From Thermoguttaceae bacterium (GTDB taxonomy: Bacteria > Planctomycetota > Planctomycetia > Pirellulales > Thermoguttaceae), in NCBI GenBank assembly GCA_017937485.1, contig JAGBDN010000050.1:19799-83798 (forward strand): a stretch of 64,000 bases of DNA, written 5' to 3'. The position numbers and the translations under genes were made by a program. Shown in pieces: positions 17,550-26,773 of this stretch. A model generated the notes under the pieces. The model was not told where the DNA came from and ran no database searches. It was given only the letters and a program-made list of their open reading frames with translations. Every line of letters begins with the position of its first letter. Within the stretch, counting starts at the first letter, position 1.

Positions 17550-17673
17550 GTCGCGAACTCCAATGGGGAATTAAGGGAAGGAAAGGCAAGAAATAGAAAA
17601 CGGCGTCCGCCGCCGCGCCGCGAGAACGGAGGGCGGAGGACGCTTTCGAAACGCCGTTAGAAACGAACGTTAA

Positions 17674-19077
17674 CTATTTTTCGAGCGAAATTTTCGCAAA
17701 CGCGTCCCAAAGGAGCGCGCTCGTTTGAACGCCGTCGAAGAAGGAACGAAGGTTGAACTTTTCGTTCGGCGAGTGAATCCCGTCGTCTTCGAGCCCGAAC
17801 CCGATCAAAATCGTTTCGGCGTTCAACTCTTGACGCAACTTCGCGACGATCGGAATCGAGCCGCCGTCGCGAACGAAGAGCGGGCGCCGTCCGTGAACGC
17901 GTTCGAGCGCGTCGCTCGCCGCGACGATGAACGGGCCGTCGAGCGGAATCACCATCCCGCCGGAACCTTGCGAACAAGTCAGCTCGGTTTTGATTCCCGG
18001 CGGCGTTACCTTCGCGAGGTGAGCCCGGAGACCTTCGCGAATCTTTTCCGGGTCTTGGTTCGGGACGGTGCGGAAAGTGATCTTCGCCGACGCCCAGCTC
18101 GGAATGATCGTTTTGCCCCCTTCGCCTTGATAACCGCTGGTGAGGCCGTTGACGTCGAAGGCCGGACGCGCGCCGCGACGTTCGAGCGTCGTATATTCCG
18201 GCTCGCCGAACTCCGCGTCGATTCCGATATGCGCCTTATTTTCCTTTTCGTCGAACGGGTTGCCGGCGAGCGCCTCGCGTTCCATCGGCGAAATTTCGAC
18301 GACGTCGTCGTAAAAACCGGGAATTTGAATCTTGCCGTTCTCGTCGATAATCGAGTCGATAATTTTCGCCAACGCGATCGCCGGGTTGTAAACGGAGCCG
18401 CCGTAAATGCCGGAGTGGAGGTCGCGATTCGGGCCGATCGTCTTCACTTCGAAACCGACGACGCCGCGCAGGCCGTAAGTGATCGCCGGGATTCCGGGGC
18501 CCGCCGCCGACGTGTCGCTGACGACGATCGCGTCGCAAGCCAAGAGTTGACGATTCTTTTCGACGCCGAGGAAGGTCGAAAGACCGTCGCTGCCGACTTC
18601 CTCTTCGCCTTCGAGAATAAACTTGATTTGGATCGGGAAGGAGCCGTTGACCGCCAAGTAGGTTTGGAGACCGCAGAGGTGCGCGCTCCATTGGCCTTTG
18701 TCGTCGTTCGCGCCGCGGCAGTAAACTTTGCCGTCGCGAATCGTCGGCTCGAACGGCGGCGAAACCCATTCTTCGAACGGTTCGGCCGGTTGCACGTCGT
18801 AATGGCCGTAAATAAGGACGGTCGGAGCGCCGGGGATTTTCGGCGATTCGGCGTAAACGAGCGGGGCGCCGCCGGTTTCGATCGTTCGCGAGTTTAAACC
18901 GAGATTCGCGCGGAGGAACGAAACGAGCCAACCGGCCATTCGGCGGACGTCGTCCTTGTGTTCGCGTTGGGCGCTGACGCTCGGAATGCGGAGCGCTTCG
19001 AACCATTGCGAGAGGAAGGCCTCTTTGTTCGTTTCGATATGATACTTATAGTCGTTGTATTTGTCGGTTTCGTTCAT
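17674..19077 (-). CDS. M20 family metallopeptidase (dipeptidase)
   Basis: A 467-residue zinc-dependent dipeptidase or acyl-amino-acid hydrolase of the M20/ArgE/CPG2 type. The metal-site motifs are complete: GHYDVQPAEP (first His), GANDDKGQW (bridging Asp), LEGEEEVGS (general base and ligand Glu), VVSDTSAAGPG (Asp ligand) and a C-terminal IPIVAKL region. The lid domain has NRDLHSGIYGG with the His that contacts substrate. Cytosolic, with no signal peptide. It follows the HIT gene by 97 bases on the same strand, so the two are probably cotranscribed from the promoter at 19658-19686. Confidence 0.94.
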   Translation of the reverse strand: MNETDKYNDYKYHIETNKEAFLSQWFEALRIPSVSAQREHKDDVRRMAGWLVSFLRANLGLNSRTIETGGAPLVYAESPKIPGAPTVLIYGHYDVQPAEPFEEWVSPPFEPTIRDGKVYCRGANDDKGQWSAHLCGLQTYLAVNGSFPIQIKFILEGEEEVGSDGLSTFLGVEKNRQLLACDAIVVSDTSAAGPGIPAITYGLRGVVGFEVKTIGPNRDLHSGIYGGSVYNPAIALAKIIDSIIDENGKIQIPGFYDDVVEISPMEREALAGNPFDEKENKAHIGIDAEFGEPEYTTLERRGARPAFDVNGLTSGYQGEGGKTIIPSWASAKITFRTVPNQDPEKIREGLRAHLAKVTPPGIKTELTCSQGSGGMVIPLDGPFIVAASDALERVHGRRPLFVRDGGSIPIVAKLRQELNAETILIGFGLEDDGIHSPNEKFNLRSFFDGVQTSALLWDAFAKISLEK

Positions 19078-19174
19078 CTTATTTTGGCGTAAAAACTCTA
19101 TAGCGTCGCGAAAAAAAGGGGGCGACGGCGTTATGCGGCGACTTTGAAAATCGTTTGAAACAACGGCGCGCGAA

Positions 19175-19522
19175 TTACCCCGGCGGCCAAGCGAAACCGC
19201 GTCCGCCGATTAGGTGAAAATGAAGGTGCGGAACCGTCTGCATCGCGTTTTGACCGCAGTTCGAGACGACGCGGTACCCCCCTTCGGCGACGCCGAGTTC
19301 GCGCGCTAGACGGCGAATAACGGCGAAAATATGCCCGATTAACGGCGCGTCTTCCGGTTCGACGTCGTCGAGCGAACGGAGTTCTTTTTTCGGGATGACG
19401 AGGACGTGAACCGGCGCTTGCGGCGCGACGTCGTGAAACGCCAAGCAAAGGTCGTCTTCGTAAACGATCGACGCCGGAATTTCTTTATCGATAATGCGTT
19501 TAAAAATGGTTTTTTCGGACAT
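19175..19522 (-). CDS. HIT family nucleotide-binding protein (HinT-like)
   Basis: A 115-residue histidine-triad protein, the full normal length. It starts TIFKRIIDKEIPASIVYEDD and carries the active-site HLHFHLIGGR with three alternating histidines. Family members hydrolyse purine nucleoside phosphoramidates and aminoacyl adenylates. GAGAAAG precedes the ATG. It is the first gene of a probable unit with the M20 peptidase. Confidence 0.95.
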   Translation of the reverse strand: MSEKTIFKRIIDKEIPASIVYEDDLCLAFHDVAPQAPVHVLVIPKKELRSLDDVEPEDAPLIGHIFAVIRRLARELGVAEGGYRVVSNCGQNAMQTVPHLHFHLIGGRGFAWPPG

Positions 19523-19657
19523 AATGCGCTTTCTCGCGGCGTTAAACCGCTTAGTGTTGAGGTAAAGACGCGGAAAAATCGTCGGACGGCGGGCGTTAAA
19601 TTTGTTAAAATCGGCAAAACCGGAATCAGGGCCGCGTCGCTCGACGTTATTTCTTTT

Positions 19658-19686
19658 AATATAGTCGAAATCGGCCCGCGAAACAA
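19658..19686 (-). promoter_or_regulatory. Candidate promoter of the HIT gene
   Basis: Minus strand: TTGTTT (19681-19686), 17-base spacer, TATATT (19658-19663). It lies about 135 bases upstream of the HIT start. The rest of 19523-19957 holds only this and the hairpin at 19811. Confidence 0.5.
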
Positions 19687-19810
19687 GGGAACGCGAATAA
19701 AAACCGACTTTTTTCCTAAAAAAACGCCGAGCGATTGCGCGGGTTGCGCCGGAAATAACGCCGCGTCGGTTGCCGGAAAGTGAGAAGCGAGGGCGTCGCG
19801 CGGATTAAAT

Positions 19811-19854
19811 CAACGAGCCGTCGACGCGTTTGGAAACGCGTCGACGGCTCGTTG
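19811..19854. terminator. Long perfect hairpin, probable terminator
   Basis: A 21-base arm (begins CAACGAGCCGTCGACG) and its exact complement are separated by two bases. There is no strong T-run; on the minus strand GATTTAATCC follows. It lies about 100 bases past the end of the AnmK-like gene, so it probably stops that transcript. Confidence 0.6.
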
Positions 19855-19957
19855 AGGAAAGAAAGGGGGGCCCGGAATTTGCGCAACGTCGCCGTTAGTC
19901 GGGGCTCCGTCGGTTAAGTTTTAACGATCGCGTCAAATTTAACGGTTCGCGACGCCG

Positions 19958-21268
19958 TTAAACGAGGCGAAACTGCCAAAAACGCTTCCAGTTTTCCGGC
20001 GTTCCGGGGGAAACGCGACCAAGAAGCGACTCGCGAGCCGCTCCGGTTAAGCGCGGAAGGGAGCCCGGAACTCCCGCCGCGAAGAGCGCGCCCAACATTG
20101 CGACGGCGACCGCGTCGAACGAGTCTTCGAGGAAACCGAATTCGTCGAGCGAATGGAACTGACGCGGCGTGAAAAGGGCGGAAAGTCGGTTGAACAGGAG
20201 TCCGTTTTGCTTCGCGGCGCCGGTCAACACGACGTCGAACGGCTCGTTGAAACGGGCGGCGTTCGCTTCGACGCTTTCCGCGACCGATTCGGCGATATAA
20301 TGAACCGACGTGCAAAGGGCGTCGAGGGCGTTGAAACGTCGGGATTCGTCCTTTTGGAGCGCCTCCAAATAGAACGGCGCGTCGAGCGTCGAGGAAAGGG
20401 GGGACGAAAAATAACGAGGCGGAAGGGCGTCCTTGCCCCGCGCCCGCCGAACTTCCCGCCAAAAGTCGAGAAGTTCGGCGCTCCGGCTTCCTTGCACGGA
20501 AAGGCGTCCGCCGACGTCGAGTTTCGTTTGTCCTTTGGTCGTCGCTTCGGTCAACGCGTTCAAGAGGGAGCCGCAGGGGGCGACTTCTTGAAAAGCGACG
20601 CGCGACCAAGATTTTTTGTCGGTCGTCGACGACGGAATATACGTCCAGCGCGCCGTTTCGCCGAGGTCGATTAAGAGGCGGTCGCGTTCGGAACCGCCGA
20701 GCAAAATCCAATACGGCAACGCGAAGGCGGGAAAACCGCGTCCTTCGGTCGACCAATCTTTGCCGACGAACGCGTCGACGACGTTAAGTCCGGTTTTTTC
20801 CGCGAGCGCCGCGCCGTCGGCGAGGCCGTAACGAGTCGGCGGAGCGTCCCAATCGGCGGCGCGCGTCCAAACGCCGGGATCGTTGATCGCGACGGCGACG
20901 AGTTCGTCTTGGCGAACGTCGGTTTCCGCGAGAAGCGCTTCGATCGCCTCCGCTTGAAGCGTCGCCAACATTGTGCGAATTTGGAAAAGTTGGGTTAAAT
21001 CGGACGGCGCGTCCGCGGATTCCGCTTGTTCGTTCCTCGCTTCGCGTTCGGCGTCGACTTGCGCGCGCAGTTCGTCGAACGCCGTAAAAAGTTCCTCCGG
21101 AAGGTCGAACGACATACTTTTCGGGAGGAGAACGCCCGAACCGGGACGCGACCCTTCCAAACCGACGAGCGCCGCTTCCAACTTGCGCGCCTTAGACGAA
21201 ATATGAACGCCGACAAACCAATGGAGGGACGGCGACGAACCCGGGGTTTTATTTTTGAAAAAAAACAT
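19958..21268 (-). CDS. AnmK-like protein lacking catalytic motifs
   Basis: A 436-residue protein whose C-terminal two thirds follow the anhydro-N-acetylmuramic acid kinase fold: ADGAALAEKTGLNVVDAF (normally PALIAE..GI.VV.DF), LPPRYFSSPL (normally PPKSTGRE.F), DVVLTGAAKQNGLLFNRL and the tail LPRLTGAARESLLGRVSPG. The sites that make AnmK a kinase are not there: the N-terminal GTSMDG loop reads VGVHISSKARK, the GSHGQT region reads AINDPGVWT, and the DTGPGN catalytic Asp region reads APCGSLLN. I infer a non-kinase relative. GGAGAG precedes the start. No murein-recycling genes lie beside it. Confidence 0.65.
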   Translation of the reverse strand: MFFFKNKTPGSSPSLHWFVGVHISSKARKLEAALVGLEGSRPGSGVLLPKSMSFDLPEELFTAFDELRAQVDAEREARNEQAESADAPSDLTQLFQIRTMLATLQAEAIEALLAETDVRQDELVAVAINDPGVWTRAADWDAPPTRYGLADGAALAEKTGLNVVDAFVGKDWSTEGRGFPAFALPYWILLGGSERDRLLIDLGETARWTYIPSSTTDKKSWSRVAFQEVAPCGSLLNALTEATTKGQTKLDVGGRLSVQGSRSAELLDFWREVRRARGKDALPPRYFSSPLSSTLDAPFYLEALQKDESRRFNALDALCTSVHYIAESVAESVEANAARFNEPFDVVLTGAAKQNGLLFNRLSALFTPRQFHSLDEFGFLEDSFDAVAVAMLGALFAAGVPGSLPRLTGAARESLLGRVSPGTPENWKRFWQFRLV

Positions 21269-21537
21269 TGAACTCTCCGTTTCTTAAGTCGACGCGTCGA
21301 CGAACGAGGGAAAATAAGGAACGCGCAAGCGAAGGTCGCGAAACGCTCGACGCAAACGAAGGTTCGCGTCTTAAACGCCGATAAGTTAAATTGAGGAAAA
21401 GTTAAGCGTTGACGGTCGTAAGGAAAAGCCGACGATTAGGAGCCGGTCGCAACGAACGGCGTTCTTGCGACGGGAGGCGATTAAAGGGCGGGTTTCGCTC
21501 GCTCTCGACGCGGAGAACGAGCGAAACGGCGTCCGAC

Positions 21538-22386
21538 TCAAATCGTGATTTCCGACGTCGGATAAAGGTTGGAGCGCGATTTTTCCGAATTTTGGGAACG
21601 TTCCGGTTTTACCGGCGTCCAAAGAAAGGGGTTGCGGCCCGTTTCGTTAAATTTCGCGACGCCTTTGACGAATTCGTTGAAAATGCGGCGGTCGAGAACG
21701 GACGCGGCGGTCGATTCCGGGTGGAACTGCACGCCGACGGCGAGCCAATCTTCGTAGGTCGACTCGATCGCTTCGACGACGTTGTCGCCGGGGCAACGCG
21801 CGGAGACGAGAAAGTTCGGGGCGACGTCGTCGACGGCCATATGGTGCATACTGGAAACGCGAACGTCGTTGTCGCCGTAAACGCGATCGAGAAGGGAGTT
21901 CTTCTCGATGACGAGGCCGTGGCGATGATAAGGGTCCATCGGGTCGCGGTGCGGGAAGGCGTGCGGAATATCGTCCGGAATGTGGAGGAAAAGGGCGCCG
22001 CCTTGCTCGACGTTGAGGAGTTGCATTCCGACGCCGATCGCGAGAACCGGGAGGCGACGACGAGCGACTTCGCGCATCAGAGCGCGGTCAAATTTTTCGC
22101 GTTCCGCCGGCATCGGTCGAGTGTACGGATGCAACATATAACCGTCGTTGCGCGGATCGAGGTCGCCGCCGCCGACGAACACGACGCCGTCCAAATCGTC
22201 GAGCTGTTCGAGGATAACGTCGAAATTATTGCAGACAGGGAGAAGTACGGGAACGGCTCCGGCGTCGACGACGCCCGCGATATAACCTTCAAAAAGGTAG
22301 CTAACGCCTTGAACTTCATTGCGTTCCGGCTTGTAAGCCATCGTAACGCCAATACGAAGTCGCCGTTGAGGTTGACGAGACAACAT
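21538..22386 (-). CDS. Class-I glutamine amidotransferase-like protein (peptidase C26 family) without the nucleophile
   Basis: A 282-residue protein of the gamma-glutamyl-GABA hydrolase (PuuD) type: VVFVGGGDLDP, the elbow region LPVLAIGVGMQLLNV, and VGVQFHPES with the His and Glu of the triad. In active members the elbow reads GICRGMQ; here residue 118, the position of the catalytic cysteine, is glycine (codon at 22033-22035) and the following Arg is Val. Hydrolysis by the usual mechanism is therefore not expected. ATG at 22386 has AGGAG upstream; a start further up would add 18 residues before the fold. Confidence 0.88.
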   Translation of the reverse strand: MLSRQPQRRLRIGVTMAYKPERNEVQGVSYLFEGYIAGVVDAGAVPVLLPVCNNFDVILEQLDDLDGVVFVGGGDLDPRNDGYMLHPYTRPMPAEREKFDRALMREVARRRLPVLAIGVGMQLLNVEQGGALFLHIPDDIPHAFPHRDPMDPYHRHGLVIEKNSLLDRVYGDNDVRVSSMHHMAVDDVAPNFLVSARCPGDNVVEAIESTYEDWLAVGVQFHPESTAASVLDRRIFNEFVKGVAKFNETGRNPFLWTPVKPERSQNSEKSRSNLYPTSEITI

Positions 22387-23504
22387 CCTGTAACGCGCTC
22401 CTAAAAAAGCGATTTTTAACGGCGAAAACGCAATTTTCAAGCCTAAACGGGTCGTAAATCGCGCGCTTGTTTAAACGCTCGATAAAACGACGACGTAAAT
22501 TTGCCGCCCGCATAATCGGTAAAATCGCTATAAAACGAACCGACGCGAGGAACAAAAAACGCCGTTGTTACGACGAAAATTTTTTACGTCAAACGCGAAC
22601 GGAAATCGATTCGACGCCAACCGAACCGAACGACCGACTTCAACGACGAACGCCGATCGTCGTTAAAGAAAGAAGCGTTCAAAAACGTTTCAACAAAAAA
22701 AGGCTTGATTTTGCGTCGTCGTTGACCGCGCCTCCGCCAAAAGGTCGACAAGACGAAACGTTAGACCTAGAAAAGGGCCGGTTAAATTCCGGAAAACGCA
22801 ACGTTCCGCAAGGGAGGACAAACAAACGACAAAAACGCCGACGACAAAAAACGTAAAACGCGAACCGCCAAGAACGCGTCAAACGTTGTCTTGTTCGTTA
22901 AAAATCAATATTTCAAATTTAAAAAACGCCACTTATTTAAATTTGAAAAGGAATGCAAGTTACAAAACAAAGTATACACCTTGATCGGGATTCTTCAAGG
23001 GCAAATCTCGGCTTTTTCGTCTTTTTAATTAAAGTTAACGTAGATTGACTTATTTAGGTTCGGGACGGCTATATCTAGGTTAAAATAGGCGGTTTACAGG
23101 ATAAAAAGAGACTAAATTGGTAGAATATTGAGCGTTAAACTTGGCGCGTTCTCCGTATTTTAACTTTGTCGGAGATTTTGCCGTCTCGGCGTCGACGGCG
23201 CGTTAGATTTTGGGGGTTGTTAACGAGTCTTAGGCGCGTCTGGGGATCGCGTCGTCGAATCGAAAAACGCTAAGCGAGGACGAGCGCGAGGTTTCTGTCG
23301 GCGCCGTCGCAATTTTCCTCCGATTTCGTCCGAATTTGCCCTTTAACGTCGCGGCGAGCGCTTGACGAAAGAGCGAGACTTGGCAAAATAATATTAATAA
23401 TGTCTTGACGGCGACGCGTCGAATGGAATAAGCGCGTTGAATTGGCGAAAAGACGGCGTTTGTTGGGAAGCGGCGGACTTTTGCGATTAAAAAGCGGAGG
23501 TAAA
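22387..23504. other. Long intergenic region with an AT-rich island
   Basis: About 1.1 kb without a supported gene. 22387-22880 is lysine/arginine-rich in any open frame and has no ribosome site. 22890-23145 is markedly AT-rich compared with its surroundings and holds a hairpin (22911-22948) and a TTGACT word at 23046 followed by CTATAT. I recognise no known RNA. Confidence 0.5.
22911..22948. repeat. AT-rich inverted repeat
   Basis: TTTCAAATTTAAA (22911-22923) and its exact reverse complement TTTAAATTTGAAA (22936-22948), separated by 12 bases. Confidence 0.8.
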
Positions 23505-24188
23505 ATGGGCGTTATTTTCGATATGGACGGCGTGTTGATCGACAGCGGCGCGGCGCACTGGGAAAGCTGGCGAATCGTCGCGGAAGAAGACGGCGTCGAT
23601 TTTACCGAAGAGGCGTTTTGGGCGACTTTCGGGATGGTTTCCGACGTTATTGTCGCGCGGCATTGGGGCGCGAATCCGCCGACCGACCCGGCCGAGATCG
23701 CGGCGATCGTCGACCGCAAGGAGACGGCGTTTCGGGAGAGCGTCGCGACGCATACGACGCCGATAGCGGGCGCGGTCGACTTTATTCGTTATTTAGCGGA
23801 GCGCGGCGTTAAGATCGCCGTCGGTTCGTCGGCGCCGCGAGAAAACGTCGAGCATATTTTGCGTTGGCTCGGCGTTCGCGAGCTGTTCGGCGACCGCGTC
23901 GTCGCGGGGGACGAGGTGAAAAACGGGAAGCCGGCGCCGGAGATTTTTTTGACGGCGGCGAAAAAAATCGGCGTTCCGGCGGAAAATTGCGTCGTGATCG
24001 ACGACGCGAAAAACGGCGTCGACGCGGGCGCCGCCTCCGGAGCGGCGACGGTCGGTTTTTTCAGCGCCGGGCACTCGCTCGACGAATACGCGAACGCCGC
24101 CGTCGTCGTTCGCTCGTTCGACGAATTGCGCGGGATTTTGGAAATCGGCGAGAACGGCGCGAGCGTTCGGTTGCGTTTGCCGCGGTAA
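23505..24188 (+). CDS. HAD superfamily phosphatase (beta-phosphoglucomutase-like)
   Basis: A 227-residue HAD hydrolase, subfamily IA. It has motif I FDMDGVLIDSG (nucleophile Asp and general acid/base Asp), a helical cap (about 16-90), motif II VGSSAPRENV, motif III Lys in KNGKPAPEIF, and motif IV VIDDAKNGVDAG. The cap and the GVLID signature resemble beta-phosphoglucomutase and sugar-phosphate phosphatases, but the substrate cannot be read from sequence. GGAGG directly precedes the ATG at 23505. It is monocistronic. Confidence 0.9.
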   Translation: MGVIFDMDGVLIDSGAAHWESWRIVAEEDGVDFTEEAFWATFGMVSDVIVARHWGANPPTDPAEIAAIVDRKETAFRESVATHTTPIAGAVDFIRYLAERGVKIAVGSSAPRENVEHILRWLGVRELFGDRVVAGDEVKNGKPAPEIFLTAAKKIGVPAENCVVIDDAKNGVDAGAASGAATVGFFSAGHSLDEYANAAVVVRSFDELRGILEIGENGASVRLRLPR

Positions 24189-24297
24189 AAAAGTTAAAAG
24201 CGGTGAAATAGGCGAAACGTCGGACGAGACGCCTCGCGTCGCCGAACGAAACGGGCGAAAGAAAGAACGACCTCCTTATAAAAAATAAAAAATTGCG

Positions 24298-24303
24298 TAT
24301 AAT
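24298..24303 (+). promoter_or_regulatory. Candidate -10 element upstream of the Hsp70-like gene
   Basis: TATAAT preceded by an A/T-rich stretch (24276-24294) and followed by a G-run. No clear -35 at 17 bases (CTTATA). Distance to the start codon is about 150 bases. Confidence 0.35.
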
Positions 24304-24452
24304 AGGGGAATCGCGCCGACGTCGGCGGCGGTTCGGGCGTTTTCGCAGTCGAAAAAACGATTGAAAAACGGCCTATTAATAAATAATGACAAAATCGTTG
24401 ATTTTTGCTTGCGCGGCGAAAGCGGCGCGACGGGTTTCAGGAGGGAACGGCG

Positions 24453-26579
24453 ATGAATCGAGACGGCGATAATTCGGGAAAATGCGCGGAGTTTAGCGGT
24501 TTCGCGACGTCGGCGAAATACGTCGTCGGGGTCGACTTGGGAACGTCGAACTGCGAACTGGCGTATTTGCCGGTCGACGGCGCTAACGACGACGAGCCGC
24601 GCGTTCTCGAAATTCCGCAATTTGTCGCGACGTCGACAATCGAGCGGCGCGATAAGTTGCCGTCGGCGCTTTACGTCGGGCCGGAGGAAGAGCGCGGGCT
24701 GGCCGATTGGCGCCTTCCTTGGAACGAAACGTCCCTCGACGGCGACGCGGAGGCGAACGAAGTCGGCGGCGACAACGATAAAAGCGATAAAGACGGCAAA
24801 AACGGTAAAGGCGGGTTTTTCCGCAAAATTTTCGGAATCGGTTCGAGCGGCAAGGCCGACGCGGCGCGACCGAGCGGAACGTCGAATCCGAACGCGCTTT
24901 ACCTCGTCGGCGAAATCGCGTTGCGTCGGGCCGCGGAAACGCCGGAGCGAACGGTCGTTTCGGCGAAATCTTGGCTGACCCATTCCCGAGTCGACCGCCG
25001 CGAGCCGATTTTGCCCTGGGGCGCGCCCGACGGAACGTCGCGAGTTTCGCCGGTCGAAGCGTCGCGGCGGTACTTGGCGCACCTCGTCGCCGCTTGGAAC
25101 GACGCGTTTCCGGACGCGCCGATGTTCGAACAGCAAGTCGTTTTGACCGTTCCGGCGTCGTTCGACGAAAGCGCTCGGGAGCTGACGCGGGAGGCGGCGG
25201 TCGGCGCCGGTTTCAATCCGGAAACGTTGATTTTCCTCGAAGAACCGTCGGCGGCGGCTTACGCTTGGCTGGCGCAAAAGGGGAACGCTTGGCGCAAAGA
25301 GTTGGCGGTCGGCGACGTCGCGCTCGTTTGCGACGTCGGGGGCGGAACGACCGACCTTTCGCTGATTCGCGTCGAGGAGGAAGACGGCGATCTCGTTCTG
25401 AACCGGTTGGCGGTCGGGAATCGGCTCCTCCTCGGCGGGGACAACGTCGACTTGGCGCTCGCGCACCGGGCCGCCGCGCTTTTCGCCGAGAAGGGAACAA
25501 AGTTGAACCCTTGGCAAGCCGGTTCCCTTTGGCGGCAGTGTCGCGACGCGAAAGAAACGCTTCTCGGCGGTTCGGTCGCGCGGATTGGCGAAGTTGGGGG
25601 AAATAGCGCGAATGACGAAAGCGGCGAAAACGCGCAAGACGGCGAAGAAACGTATAAAATAACGGCGCTCGGGCGCTCGAGCCAACTGGTCGGCGGTTCC
25701 GTTTCGGTTGATTTCCCGAAAGCGGAGGCGACCGCGATCGTTTTGGACGGTTTTTTCCCGATTTGCTCCCTCGACGACCGTCCGAAACGGCGTTCCGCGG
25801 CGGGGCTTCGCGAAGCGGGGCTTCCGTTCGAGGCGGACGCGGCGGTTACTCGACACGTCGCGGCGTTTTTGAACTCCCGAACGGACGACGACGGCGCGCC
25901 GATTCGCCCGACGCGTTATCTCCTCAACGGCGGCGTTTTCAAGTCGAAAGCGATCGCCGAGCGGTTTGAGGAACAGCTTCGCGCTTGGTTCCCGGACGCG
26001 CCGCCGACGAATTTGAATCCGGACGCCGACCTCGACCGAGCGGTCGCTCGCGGCGCCGCCTTTTACGGCTTGGCGAAGCGACGCGGCGGAATCCGGATTC
26101 GCGGGGCGTCGGCGCGCTCGTATTACATCGGGATCGAGTCGGCGGGCTTGGCGATTCCGGGCGTTCCGCGACCGATGAAGGCGCTTTGCGTCGCGCCGGT
26201 CGGAATGGAGGAGGGAACCGAACTCGCCGTTCCGAGCGACGAGTTCGAACTGGTCGTCGGCGAACCGGCGGTCTTCCGCTTTTTCGGCTCGACGACGCGA
26301 CCGCAAGACCGACCGGGAACGCTTCTCGACTTGGCCGAAGACGACGGCGAACTCCTCGAAACCGACCCGATCGAAACCGCGCTCGAAGCGCCGGAAAGCG
26401 ACGGCGAAAACGCGGAAAACGGAGAAGTCGGCGGAACGAACGGCGGTTTTGGCGGCGTCGAGTACGTCGCGACGCGCTTCCGAACGGTCGTTACCGAGTT
26501 GGGCGCGCTTGAAATTTGGTGCGAGGAAGTCGACGGCCCGCGCCGTTGGAAACTCGAGTTTAGCGTTCGCGAAGATTGA
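24453..26579 (+). CDS. Hsp70 family ATPase
   Basis: A 708-residue DnaK-like protein. The actin-type ATPase motifs are complete: phosphate-1 YVVGVDLGTSNCELAY, the connect-1 region FLEEPSAAAYAWLA, phosphate-2 VCDVGGGTTDLSLI, GGDNVDLALA and the adenosine motif RYLLNGGVFKSKAIAERF. It differs from DnaK by a Lys/Asp/Gly-rich insert (about residues 108-130) and a C-terminal part of about 150 residues unlike the normal substrate-binding domain and lid. No DnaJ or GrpE gene is near. AGGAGG precedes the ATG. Probably a specialised chaperone paralogue; the client is unknown. Confidence 0.9.
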   Translation: MNRDGDNSGKCAEFSGFATSAKYVVGVDLGTSNCELAYLPVDGANDDEPRVLEIPQFVATSTIERRDKLPSALYVGPEEERGLADWRLPWNETSLDGDAEANEVGGDNDKSDKDGKNGKGGFFRKIFGIGSSGKADAARPSGTSNPNALYLVGEIALRRAAETPERTVVSAKSWLTHSRVDRREPILPWGAPDGTSRVSPVEASRRYLAHLVAAWNDAFPDAPMFEQQVVLTVPASFDESARELTREAAVGAGFNPETLIFLEEPSAAAYAWLAQKGNAWRKELAVGDVALVCDVGGGTTDLSLIRVEEEDGDLVLNRLAVGNRLLLGGDNVDLALAHRAAALFAEKGTKLNPWQAGSLWRQCRDAKETLLGGSVARIGEVGGNSANDESGENAQDGEETYKITALGRSSQLVGGSVSVDFPKAEATAIVLDGFFPICSLDDRPKRRSAAGLREAGLPFEADAAVTRHVAAFLNSRTDDDGAPIRPTRYLLNGGVFKSKAIAERFEEQLRAWFPDAPPTNLNPDADLDRAVARGAAFYGLAKRRGGIRIRGASARSYYIGIESAGLAIPGVPRPMKALCVAPVGMEEGTELAVPSDEFELVVGEPAVFRFFGSTTRPQDRPGTLLDLAEDDGELLETDPIETALEAPESDGENAENGEVGGTNGGFGGVEYVATRFRTVVTELGALEIWCEEVDGPRRWKLEFSVRED

Positions 26580-26773
26580 AGCGAGAATAACGAAATAGCC
26601 GGTTTTAGCGATTTTAGCGGCTGAGAAGGTCGCGTTGAGTCAAGGGGCGCGCAACCCGAGCGGCGGCGACGGCAAATCGCGGAGAAAATCCGCTAAAATC
26701 GGTTCGAAAATTGAGAATAATTGGAAAATTTTACCCACCGAGTAACAACGCAAGCGAAAAAGAGGAAAAATCG

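Noticed and set aside
22467..22856. 129-codon basic frame in the long gap
   Set aside because: Extreme Lys/Arg content, no ribosome site and no recognisable fold; consistent with random noncoding sequence of this composition.
24276..26306. 676-codon minus-strand frame opposite the Hsp70-like gene
   Set aside because: Same antisense effect; the plus strand encodes clear Hsp70 motifs with AGGAGG before the start.
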